Assembly: GCA_051650305.1 (NCBI GenBank) | Contig: JBOFIT010000184.1 | Coordinates: forward strand, 1-14,443 | Direction: 5' to 3' | Source of the DNA: JBOFDK01 sp051650305 | Lineage (GTDB): Bacteria; Bacillota; Clostridia; Lachnospirales; Cellulosilyticaceae | Length of the DNA: 14,443 nt | Shown here: piece after piece, positions 7,869 through 14,443 of the stretch | How the letters are laid out: the number at the start of each line of letters is the position of its first letter | How positions within the stretch are numbered: the first letter of the stretch is position 1 | Notes under the pieces: generated by a model | Database searches by the model: none | What the model was told of the DNA's origin: nothing | Seen by the model: only the letters and a program-made list of their open reading frames with translations | Position numbers and translations under genes: made by a program

Positions 7869-7897
7869 ATTATATATTAATCGTATTTTATTGTACA
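7869..7897 (-). promoter_or_regulatory. Probable promoter of pfkA (pfkA-pyk)
   Basis: On the minus strand TGTACA (7897-7892), a 17-nt spacer and TATAAT (7874-7869) lie in the 171-bp A+T-rich gap between dnaE and pfkA. The -10 is perfect and the -35 matches 4 of 6. A second weaker pair (TTGCAT, 17 nt, TACAAT) lies about 27 nt farther upstream. No dnaE terminator is visible in this gap, so read-through from dnaE is also possible. Confidence 0.65.
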
Positions 7898-7923
7898 GAA
7901 AAGCTTTTTAAAATGCAATATGC

Positions 7924-10900
7924 TTAAACATTTTTTGGTAGTACTACACAGTCATCACCAAGTAGTATTCTTAGCTCATGTACAATATTTTCCCCTATCA
8001 TTACATTGTATCTCGGTGGAAATGGCTTTATGTTACCATCTTCCAACGATTCTACTACAACCTTAGATTTCCCTGGGTATTTAGTAAATATGTGTATTAA
8101 TTTTTCCCTAATTTCCTTAGTACGTTGTGCGGCATCTAAGCGTAAACGTAAAGCATCTCTAATGTCCTCGGGATTGGTTATATATTCCAGAGTCGTTAAG
8201 TCATCAATAATGACAACTGCCGCTTCATCTTCCTTAATGGATAAATGGCCTTTAACTAAAAAGACATGATTTTCTGGAAATGTTATAAATTTATCAAAAA
8301 AGTTAGGAAATACAATACATTCGATGGTTCCCGTCGTATCTTCCAAAGTGATGAACGCCATTTTTTTATTATTCTTAGTGAAGATCACTTTCTTTTCTAC
8401 CACAAGTCCACCTACTAGGACACGTTGACCATCTAATACTTCATTTTCTTCTGTGATTTCTAAATCTGAAGTCTTATGGCTAATGTACTGATCTAAAAGA
8501 TTGCTCACTTTATCTAAAGGATGTCCACTTAGATAAATGCCTAGTACTTCTTTTTCGTAGTTCAAAATTTCTTTCATATCAAATTCCGGGATGTTTGGTA
8601 AGACGTCTTGTTGGACTGGTGCTTCATCTTCACTTTGACCGAAACCAAACAAGTCTATCTGCCCTGCGATATTTTTCTTCTTGCTCAGTGCCATCCCATC
8701 TGCTATTTGCTTATAGACTGAGAAGTACTGACTACGCTTGCCACCTAAAGTATCAAAAGCTCCTGCAAATACCAGACTTTCGATACACCTTTTATTGGTA
8801 TCTTTACTATCCATACGGTTATAGAAATCAGTAAGACTTGTGAATACACCATTTTTTTCGCGCTCTTCAACGATTTTATCGATGACGTTTTTACCGACAT
8901 TTTTGATAGCCGCAAGCCCGTACATGATGGTATCACCCTTAGTACTAAAGTAAGCATAGCCTTGATTGATATCAGGTGCTACTACTTTAATGCCAATCTT
9001 CTTACAGTTATCAATGTATTGGCGAATCTTCGTACCTACATCCATAACAGATGTCATAAGTGCCGCCATAAACTCTACTTTATAGTAAGTCTTAAGATAT
9101 GCTGTCTGATAAGCGACTACAGCATAAGCTGCCGCATGGGATTTGTTGAAAGCGTACTTGGCAAAGTCGATCATATCATCGAAGATTTGGTTCGCTACAT
9201 CTGCTGGAATGCCATTTACGACACATCCTGGTACCTCGCCACCATCTCCATTCAAGAAGATTTCTCTTTCTTTTGCCATAACATCTGTCTTTTTCTTACC
9301 CATAGCGCGACGCAAAAGGTCGCTTCGTCCTAAGCTATAGCCTGCTAAGTCACGTACAATCTGCATTACCTGCTCTTGGTATACGATACATCCGTAGGTA
9401 TTTTCAAGGATTGGCTTTAGACTTGGATGGGTATAGGTGATACTTTCTTTATCTTTCTTCCCTTGTATATACTTAGGAATAAAGTCCATTGGCCCTGGAC
9501 GATAAAGGGATACCCCCGCTATAATGTCCTCTAGATTACTTGGCATAAGTTCCTTCATGAAAGACTTCATACCTGCACTTTCTAGCTGGAAGATCCCTTC
9601 TGTATTTCCCGAAGCGATTAGTTCATAGACTTTAGCATCCTCATAATTGACATTATCCATATCTAGCATAATGCCATGATTCTTTGCCACTAGCTTCACT
9701 GCATTATCAATAACAGTAAGGGTACGTAACCCTAAGAAGTCCATCTTTAAAAGTCCTAATTCCTCTAAGGTTGTCATAGGGAACTGGGTTGTAATAACCC
9801 CTTCATTGGCATTCAGAGGCACATACTCCACCACTGGTTTTTTAGAGATAACAACCCCTGCTGCGTGAGTCGATGAATGGCGTGGTAAGCCTTCTAGTTT
9901 TCTTGCTGTATCGATGAGATAATGGACTGCTTCATCACTTTCATACTCATCACGTAGTTCATCATTCATCTTCAATGCTTTATCAATGGTAATCTTCAAC
10001 TCATTGGGAATCATCTTCGCGATTTTATCCACTTGAGGATACGGCATATTGATGGCACGCCCCACATCACGGATAACCGCACGAGCAGACATCGTTCCAA
10101 AGGTTATGATCTGTGCCACACGTTCTTCACCGTATTTTTCGATAACGTAGTCGATGACTTCTTGTCTTCTTTCATAACAGAAGTCGATATCGATATCGGG
10201 CATACTGATACGTTCTGGATTAAGGAAACGTTCGAAGAGCAGTTGGTACTTGATAGGATCAATATTTGTGATTTCTAATACATAAGCCACAATACTTCCC
10301 GCTGCCGAACCACGTCCTGGTCCTACGGGTATCCCTTGACTTTTAGCGTACTTAATAAAATCACTTACGATAAGGAAGTAGTCTACAAACCCCATCTGAA
10401 TGATGACATCAAGTTCATAATTCAGACGTTCCTCAAGGAAGTCGTCTACTGTTTCATAGCGCATGGCTAGACCTTCATGGCATAGACGTACCAGGTAGTC
10501 CTTAGGACTTTCCTCCGTAGGCACATCAAAGCTTGGAAGCTTCAGTTCATTAAAATCAAAGCTTACATCACATCTGTCTGCAATGCGCTGTGTATTCTCT
10601 AGTGCCTCTAGTGCATAAGGGAAAAGCTCTGCCATCTCTTCAGGTGACTTAAGGAAGAACTGATTGCCTTCATACACCATGCGGTCACTATCTTCCATCG
10701 TCTTACCTGTCTGAATACATAGAAGAACCTCGTGTGGTCCTGCATCTTCTTCTAAGATATAGTGGACGTCATTGGTGGCTACCATAGGTATGCCCGTCTC
10801 TTTTGCCAATCTTAAAGTGAGCTGATTTGCTTTACGCTGCTCTTCCATCCCATGGTCTTGTATTTCTAGATAGAAATGGTCTTCGCCCATGATTTCTTGG

Positions 10901-11385
10901 AGTCGTAATGCCACACTCTTGGCTTTATCATAGTTATCCTCTATTAAAGGTCTTGTGACAGGCCCCGCAAGACATGCCCCTAAAGCGATGATGCCTTCGT
11001 GGTACTGTTCTAGTAGTTCAAAATCTATACGTGGCTTACGGTAGAATCCTTCAGTAAAGCCTAATGATACCATACGGATAAGATTCTGATAGCCTTCATT
11101 ATTCTTTGCCAGAAGGACTAAGTGATTGTAGCGTAAGTCTTCTTTTTCTTTATCAAAGCGACCACGTGGTGCCACATAGACTTCACACCCTATTATGGGC
11201 TTAATTCCTTGGTCTAAGGCGTATTTATAAAAATCAACGGCGCCATACATAACCCCATGGTCAGTAATCGCCAAAGCATTCATTCCTAATTCTTTTGTTT
11301 TTTTGATAAGCTCTTTAATTTTTGCAGAGCCATCTAGCAAACTATATTCGGTATGCACATGTAAGTGCGTAAAAGGAACAGACAT
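7924..11385 (-). CDS. dnaE: DNA polymerase III alpha subunit (DnaE)
   Basis: Replicative C-family DNA polymerase, 1153 residues, full length. An N-terminal PHP domain (about 1-210) keeps likely metal ligands: HLHVHTEYSLLDG (7-19), TDHG (41-44), GCEVY (66-70), YNHLV (86-90), GACLAG (136-141) and ATNDVHY (203-209). The palm carries the catalytic aspartates D397 and D399 in PDIDIDF and D549 in KMDFLGLRTL. GPGRGSAAGS (355-364) and NKSHAAAYAVVAYQTAYLK mark the polymerase core and fingers. A helix-hairpin-helix region lies near 822-843, a beta-clamp-binding-like motif QIDLF at 909-913, and an OB fold near 985-1060. An AAAGGAG site precedes the ATG. The gene has its own promoter just upstream and is followed by pfkA. 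It is the DnaE type, not PolC, which would have an embedded exonuclease domain. Confidence 0.97.
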   Translation of the reverse strand: MSVPFTHLHVHTEYSLLDGSAKIKELIKKTKELGMNALAITDHGVMYGAVDFYKYALDQGIKPIIGCEVYVAPRGRFDKEKEDLRYNHLVLLAKNNEGYQNLIRMVSLGFTEGFYRKPRIDFELLEQYHEGIIALGACLAGPVTRPLIEDNYDKAKSVALRLQEIMGEDHFYLEIQDHGMEEQRKANQLTLRLAKETGIPMVATNDVHYILEEDAGPHEVLLCIQTGKTMEDSDRMVYEGNQFFLKSPEEMAELFPYALEALENTQRIADRCDVSFDFNELKLPSFDVPTEESPKDYLVRLCHEGLAMRYETVDDFLEERLNYELDVIIQMGFVDYFLIVSDFIKYAKSQGIPVGPGRGSAAGSIVAYVLEITNIDPIKYQLLFERFLNPERISMPDIDIDFCYERRQEVIDYVIEKYGEERVAQIITFGTMSARAVIRDVGRAINMPYPQVDKIAKMIPNELKITIDKALKMNDELRDEYESDEAVHYLIDTARKLEGLPRHSSTHAAGVVISKKPVVEYVPLNANEGVITTQFPMTTLEELGLLKMDFLGLRTLTVIDNAVKLVAKNHGIMLDMDNVNYEDAKVYELIASGNTEGIFQLESAGMKSFMKELMPSNLEDIIAGVSLYRPGPMDFIPKYIQGKKDKESITYTHPSLKPILENTYGCIVYQEQVMQIVRDLAGYSLGRSDLLRRAMGKKKTDVMAKEREIFLNGDGGEVPGCVVNGIPADVANQIFDDMIDFAKYAFNKSHAAAYAVVAYQTAYLKTYYKVEFMAALMTSVMDVGTKIRQYIDNCKKIGIKVVAPDINQGYAYFSTKGDTIMYGLAAIKNVGKNVIDKIVEEREKNGVFTSLTDFYNRMDSKDTNKRCIESLVFAGAFDTLGGKRSQYFSVYKQIADGMALSKKKNIAGQIDLFGFGQSEDEAPVQQDVLPNIPEFDMKEILNYEKEVLGIYLSGHPLDKVSNLLDQYISHKTSDLEITEENEVLDGQRVLVGGLVVEKKVIFTKNNKKMAFITLEDTTGTIECIVFPNFFDKFITFPENHVFLVKGHLSIKEDEAAVVIIDDLTTLEYITNPEDIRDALRLRLDAAQRTKEIREKLIHIFTKYPGKSKVVVESLEDGNIKPFPPRYNVMIGENIVHELRILLGDDCVVLPKNV

Positions 11386-11427
11386 TCTCGCTCTCCTTTC
11401 TTAGGGTATTTTGTTATATTGACCCTT

Positions 11428-11455
11428 ATTATAGCACATTCCCTCTTGATGTACA
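11428..11455 (-). promoter_or_regulatory. Promoter of dnaE (extended -10)
   Basis: On the minus strand TGTACA (11455-11450), a 16-nt spacer and TGCTATAAT (extended -10; TATAAT at 11433-11428) lie about 42 nt before the dnaE ATG, which itself has an AAAGGAG site. Confidence 0.78.
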
Positions 11456-11473
11456 TATGCCCTTGCTGAATAA

Positions 11474-11522
11474 TAAAGAGAAAAACATTCCTATGAACTC
11501 CCTAGGAATGTTTTTCTCTTTA
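11474..11522 (-). terminator. Perfect 20-bp palindromic terminator after the lipoprotein gene
   Basis: Two 20-bp arms (11474-11493 and 11503-11522) are exact reverse complements around a 9-nt loop. The minus-strand 3' arm ends in GTTTTTCTCTTTA, giving the U-rich end. It begins 19 nt after the lipoprotein stop codon and lies before the dnaE promoter, so it ends the lipoprotein transcript. Being symmetric, it could also work on the plus strand. Confidence 0.9.
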
Positions 11523-11541
11523 TAGTCTTCTCTCTATCCGT

Positions 11542-12657
11542 TTACTTTGCTTGCATTGCATAAAAATTCCCGTCAGTTCCCCCGAAGTACATCACCCCAT
11601 CTTTTATAACGGGTCCTGAAAAGATAGGAAACTTAAACTCTACTTGCCATAGAGGTTCTTCACTTTTTGTTACATCATAAGCAAATACATTGCCCAGTTG
11701 CTTAAAGTAAGCATTTCCATCACAAAAATATAAGATACCATCCTCTATAATCGGCGTCCCAAAAATATTTTGTTCGCTTATAAATGTATTTTGTATGTCA
11801 CCTGTTTCAGCATTAAATGCTAATAACTTCTTGTTATCTGACCCACCTACATAAAGTATGTCATTCGCCACAAACATTTCTGTGGTGAACCATGAGCCAT
11901 CTGGGTCTGTATGCTGCCACTTTTCACTACCATCCTTTGCATCAAGTGCCACAACTTTTGTATCACGCCCTGTAAAATAAACATAGTCGCCATAAGCGTA
12001 TTGTGATGCAATAATCGCTCTCCCGATACTTGTCTGCCATAAAATTTCTTTCGTATTTAAATCCAGTGCCACACAATTCCCTTTTGAATCTCCAAAATAC
12101 AAGACATCTCCTTCTACAATAGGCGTTGCACGTATTTCTTTTGTGGTCTCCGGTGTGTATTCCCATACGACTTCACCTGTTTTACTATCTAGACCATGGA
12201 TACTTCCACTCACACTTGTAAAAATGACCAACTCTTTGTAGAGAATAGGTGATGGTGCATGGTAATCCCATCTATCTTGGATTGCCTTTCCTGTCGGTTG
12301 CTTCTTAAACGTCCATATTTCTTCACCTGTCTTTGCATCGACCGCATAACATCCTGAATGGGTAGAAAAGATAATCTGCTCGCCATTAATCATTGGCTTT
12401 GTGGTCACTTCTTCCTCACATGTATAACGCCACTTTTCCTCTTGCTTCTTCAAATCCACACAATACAAGTTTTTATCATTGCTTCCAAAAATAGCTGTGT
12501 TTTTAAAGATGACAGGTGAAGATAAGATCTTGTCTCCTGTTTCAAATGTCCATAGCACAGTCCCTATAGGTTGGCTTACTTTTTGTGTACATCCTACCAA
12601 TAGTAGTATCATCCCAAGCATAAGCACTTGTATTTTACGTTTTATTCCTTTTCTCAT
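11542..12657 (-). CDS. Lipoprotein with PQQ-like beta-propeller repeats
   Basis: Predicted membrane-anchored extracytoplasmic beta-propeller protein, 371 residues. The start is the ATG at 12657, because an AAAGGGGA site lies 7 nt upstream; it gives a clean lipoprotein signal peptide: RKGIKRK, hydrophobic core, then lipobox LVGC with Cys23 as the likely lipidated residue. About eight repeats follow, each with the PQQ-like pattern of a pair of hydrophobic strands, a YFG-type turn and a DxKTGEExW-like end (for example YAVDAKTGEEIW, VALDLNTKEILW, VALDAKDGSEKW). The fold resembles BamB and quinoprotein dehydrogenases, but no quinone-cofactor or catalytic site can be claimed, and in a monoderm there is no BAM complex. 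Function unknown; a scaffold, binding or sensing role is inference. It stands alone between two terminators. Confidence 0.88.
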   Translation of the reverse strand: MRKGIKRKIQVLMLGMILLLVGCTQKVSQPIGTVLWTFETGDKILSSPVIFKNTAIFGSNDKNLYCVDLKKQEEKWRYTCEEEVTTKPMINGEQIIFSTHSGCYAVDAKTGEEIWTFKKQPTGKAIQDRWDYHAPSPILYKELVIFTSVSGSIHGLDSKTGEVVWEYTPETTKEIRATPIVEGDVLYFGDSKGNCVALDLNTKEILWQTSIGRAIIASQYAYGDYVYFTGRDTKVVALDAKDGSEKWQHTDPDGSWFTTEMFVANDILYVGGSDNKKLLAFNAETGDIQNTFISEQNIFGTPIIEDGILYFCDGNAYFKQLGNVFAYDVTKSEEPLWQVEFKFPIFSGPVIKDGVMYFGGTDGNFYAMQAK

Positions 12658-12664
12658 AGACGTT

Positions 12665-12672
12665 TCCCCTTT
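12665..12672 (-). promoter_or_regulatory. Ribosome binding site that fixes the lipoprotein start
   Basis: The minus strand reads AAAGGGGA, 7 nt before the ATG at 12657. The longer frame, starting nine codons upstream, would place extra polar residues before the signal peptide and run over this site, so the shorter start is chosen. Confidence 0.8.
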
Positions 12673-12852
12673 CGCTTTTATCACTCTCTAAAATACTAGC
12701 TTATAAAGACATCCTCTAACAATTGGTGTTTTAAATTAAATTTTTAGTATTTTTTGTATATTTTTTATATATAGAACTTTTTTCCTTTTGGTTTGTCTTG
12801 TTTTTTCGCTATATCGGTTAAAAATCATTCTTTATTTTTGTGTTTTTGCCAT

Positions 12853-12888
12853 AAAAAAAGCTGCTGCATTGGTGTGCAACAACTTTTT
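12853..12888 (-). terminator. Intrinsic terminator after the small two-gene operon
   Basis: On the minus strand AAAGTTGTTGCA, a CACCAA loop and TGCAGCAGCTTTTTTT form a 12-bp stem with two G-U pairs and a T tract. The wobble pairs fit a minus-strand transcript. The stretch from here to the lipoprotein gene (12673-12852) is very A+T-rich and shows no clear gene or consensus promoter. Confidence 0.88.
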
Positions 12889-12903
12889 CATTCTTTATAA
12901 CCA

Positions 12904-13119
12904 TTATCTGCTGGTTACTTCTTCATAAGCTTTGTGAATAGCTACTAATTCTTCTAAATTAAATTTCTTTGCTAAGTAACGTTGTTGTTCGATACGACGT
13001 AAAGACTTTTCTACTTGCTCTTCAAAAATCTCTATTTCTCTTACGCCTGTATTCTTTGGCACGTTACGTCTTCTACGTAAACTTAATATTTCTTTTAGTA
13101 CACTTTCTTTATCTTGCAT
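12904..13119 (-). CDS. Small protein of unknown function, charged and helical (71 aa)
   Basis: Not recognised. The 71-residue product is mostly predicted helix, with a basic run (LSLRRRRNVPKN) near residues 11-22 followed by a long charged stretch (EIEIFEEQVEKSLRRIEQQ) with coiled-coil-like spacing. There is no signal peptide or membrane segment, so it is probably cytoplasmic. The start is the ATG at 13119, with AAGGAG 6 nt upstream; a longer frame starting at 13152 has no such site. It overlaps the stop of the upstream small gene by 11 nt, which suggests translational coupling and a shared role. A terminator follows 15 nt after the stop. The basic run could contact nucleic acid, but this is inference. 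Confidence 0.8.
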   Translation of the reverse strand: MQDKESVLKEILSLRRRRNVPKNTGVREIEIFEEQVEKSLRRIEQQRYLAKKFNLEELVAIHKAYEEVTSR

Positions 13120-13339
13120 CTTGGTCTCCTTCTGTTGGTGCATTTTTTTCATAAAGTCCTTGCTCGAGTATTTTCTTTACAATAATGCCTACATTCACTT
13201 CTTTTGTATCCATATAAACATCAATAATACGGTCTGCTAAAGTCACTTCTACACATTCAATTTCCTTACCGTCTTCATCTGTATATTTGATAATATCATA
13301 AACTAATATTTCTTCTTTAAGTTCTTTTGCCGTAATCAT
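13109..13339 (-). CDS. Small acidic protein of unknown function (76 aa)
   Basis: Not recognised. The 76-residue product is acidic with alternating strand-like segments (VYDIIKYTDEDGKEIECVEV, then RIIDVYMDTKEVNVGIIVKK) and no signal peptide, so it is probably cytoplasmic. The start is the ATG at 13339, which has an AAGGAGG site 6 nt upstream; an alternative start six codons earlier lacks one. It is the first gene of a two-gene operon with its own promoter. It lies head-to-head with the plus-strand gene at 13500. Whether the divergent arrangement reflects a shared function cannot be decided here. Confidence 0.8.
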   Translation of the reverse strand: MITAKELKEEILVYDIIKYTDEDGKEIECVEVTLADRIIDVYMDTKEVNVGIIVKKILEQGLYEKNAPTEGDQDAR

Positions 13340-13372
13340 CTTTTGCCTCCTTGTCATTCATTATTCTTGATA

Positions 13373-13401
13373 AGTATAGCTTATTCTTTTTTTATCGTCT
13401 A
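13373..13401 (-). promoter_or_regulatory. Promoter of the small two-gene operon
   Basis: On the minus strand TAGACG (13401-13396), a 17-nt spacer and TATACT (13378-13373) match the sigma-A consensus at 4 and 5 of 6 positions. A short inverted repeat (GATAAG, 5-nt gap, CTTATT) covers the -10 region and could be an operator, but it is too short to be sure. Confidence 0.68.
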
Positions 13402-13499
13402 TATGTAGTGTCCTACCATTTGTATCGTTTCTTTTTCATATGGTTTTTTAGTGGTGCATACATTAGTAAGAAATTGTTTTTTGATAAAGAGGTGAAAAG

Positions 13500-14443
13500 A
13501 TGTCTTCTTGTATTGATTCTTCAAAATTAGAAAGTGCGCTTTCTCTAAGCCAATTCGTGGTTTTTAATACATATCTTCAAAGCCTTGCCTCTTTATCTCC
13601 CACCCCTCTACCTTGCCATGCCGTCCAGCTCATCCGACTCACTTCCACCACCCAATATGAGCCTCCACCTTTTAGTCTACTTCCTTTACTGACTGCCTTA
13701 CAAAGCCTTAATATAACTTTTGCTTATGTGATTCAAGTAACACCAACTAGTCTTACGACTTATATAGGGGTTGCCCATCCAGACCTTAGCCTAGTAGGTA
13801 TGCAGCTTATAAAAGATTATCTGTGCACCAATGCTTCTTCAACTACTTATCACGTACTGTCTAAAGAGGAAGTCGCTTATTTATTATGCACAAAGCTCAT
13901 CACGAGCACCACCTTTTATGCACCTACCTCTATGCCTACCTCACCATTAAAAACACTTCTGACGCCACTACCATCCACTGCCTATACCTTGCTTTTTTTA
14001 GCCACACCAATGAGCCTTTGTGAACATCTACAATTCCATGCTACCTTTCAGACACTGTATACCGCCCTTTATCCTTTTAAAGATCGTCGCTATGACCACA
14101 CCTGCACCAACCATCATTCCACTACCGATACTTCTTCCCATGCTCATAACTGCCAGGAAACAGATGGTTCGTCTGAAAGTAACGGCTCTACCACCAATGA
14201 AAGCTGCACGCAATCTGCAAATACCAATACTTCCGTGAGTCTCAAACCTAAAGATACCCTTTCTAATACCACTGCCACCGGAGGTTCCTCTAGCTCCACT
14301 GCTGGACAGACAACATCTCGCACCCTTTCGACCAATGCCTCTCAGCAAACTTCCTGTAATCAGTCCATTTCTGACTCCAATACGTGTACACATACAACGG
14401 CAGTTCTGACACGCTATACACAATTTGACTTACAAGTAGATAC
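13500..14443 (+). CDS. 5' part of a large protein with Ser/Thr-rich linker; possible HerA/FtsK-like ATPase N-terminus
   Basis: Partial gene, open for 314 codons to the window edge with no stop. The ATG is preceded by AAGAGGTGA at good spacing. There is no signal peptide. Residues 1-200 look like a folded domain with hydrophobic strand and helix segments (QLIRLTSTTQYEPPPFSLLP at 43-62, ITFAYVIQVTPTSLTTYIGV at 72-91, SKEEVAYLLCTKL at 121-133, YTLLFLATPMSLCEHL at 162-177, TLYTALYPFKD at 185-195). Residues 201-300 are 48% Ser+Thr, with five Cys and no aromatic residue, so a flexible linker. An ordered-looking segment resumes at 301 (AVLTRYTQFDLQVD). From memory this order resembles large bacterial HerA/FtsK-like ATP-binding proteins with a Ser/Thr-rich insertion, but no Walker motif is inside the window. 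The coding strand is G-poor and C/T-rich, unlike the other genes here. No consensus promoter was seen upstream. Confidence 0.82.
   Translation, partial: MSSCIDSSKLESALSLSQFVVFNTYLQSLASLSPTPLPCHAVQLIRLTSTTQYEPPPFSLLPLLTALQSLNITFAYVIQVTPTSLTTYIGVAHPDLSLVGMQLIKDYLCTNASSTTYHVLSKEEVAYLLCTKLITSTTFYAPTSMPTSPLKTLLTPLPSTAYTLLFLATPMSLCEHLQFHATFQTLYTALYPFKDRRYDHTCTNHHSTTDTSSHAHNCQETDGSSESNGSTTNESCTQSANTNTSVSLKPKDTLSNTTATGGSSSSTAGQTTSRTLSTNASQQTSCNQSISDSNTCTHTTAVLTRYTQFDLQVD

Noticed and set aside
7892..7897. TGTACA at the -35 position of both the pfkA and dnaE promoters as a shared operator
   Set aside because: It is a six-base palindrome seen twice only; without more copies or conservation it is best read as a chance -35 variant.
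8745..9340. Several short frames on both strands inside dnaE
   Set aside because: All overlap the full-length, motif-complete polymerase gene and lack their own start signals.
12721..12840. A+T-rich tract with runs of T and TATATA as an origin or repeat
   Set aside because: No DnaA-box cluster, iterons or repeated unit is visible; it is simply an A+T-rich gap.
14020..14238. Second plus-strand frame of 72 codons inside the large partial gene
   Set aside because: It is a different frame within a region already covered by a 314-codon frame with a good start site; purine-poor sequence makes extra open frames likely.
14028..14423. Minus-strand open frame of 131 codons, Gly/Arg/Ile-rich
   Set aside because: It lies opposite the Ser/Thr-rich part of the plus-strand gene, and its composition is what the complement of Ser/Thr codons gives. 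No ribosome site was noted, and the plus frame is longer and has one.
13441..14443. Phage or insertion element boundary at the right end
   Set aside because: No transposase, integrase, direct repeat or tRNA gene was seen; the change in composition alone is not enough to call a mobile element.

Overview
The window is about 14.4 kb of low-GC bacterial DNA. It reads as a chromosomal segment of a Gram-positive Bacillota, most likely a member of the Clostridia. The signs are strong AGGAG-type ribosome binding sites, short intergenic gaps, a T-box leader in front of a tRNA synthetase gene, a KtrAB-type potassium system, a pyruvate kinase with the C-terminal phosphohistidine-like extension, and a DnaE with an intact PHP domain. 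The exact family cannot be fixed from the sequence; a Lachnospiraceae/Cellulosilyticum-like host is only a guess. No tRNA, rRNA, CRISPR array, insertion sequence or phage gene was seen.

From position 1 to about 13,340 every gene lies on the minus strand, so the reading order is right to left. In transcription order these are: two small overlapping unknown genes (76 and 71 aa) ending in a terminator; a PQQ-repeat beta-propeller lipoprotein ending in a perfect 20-bp palindromic terminator; dnaE (DNA polymerase III alpha); pfkA and pyk (the two committed kinases of glycolysis, with a near-perfect hairpin between them); a long terminator; ktrB-ktrA and an overlapping SpoU/TrmH-family RNA methyltransferase gene; then a perfect sigma-A promoter, a T-box riboswitch with an Asn (AAC) specifier, and asnS. 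The order dnaE-pfkA-pyk is conserved in many Bacillota and is ordinary housekeeping.

The non-routine part is the right end. At 13,500 a gene starts on the plus strand and stays open to the window edge (314 codons, no stop). It has a good ribosome binding site, a folded-looking N-terminal region of about 200 residues, and then a 100-residue stretch that is 48% Ser+Thr with no aromatic residue. Its coding strand is strikingly poor in G and rich in C and T, unlike the neighbouring genes. From memory the layout resembles the N-terminal part of a family of large bacterial FtsK/HerA-like ATPases that carry a Ser/Thr-rich insertion, but the ATPase core would lie outside the window, so this is only a lead. 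It diverges from the unknown two-gene operon, with about 160 bp between the two start codons. If the window touches an undescribed system, it is here and continues to the right.
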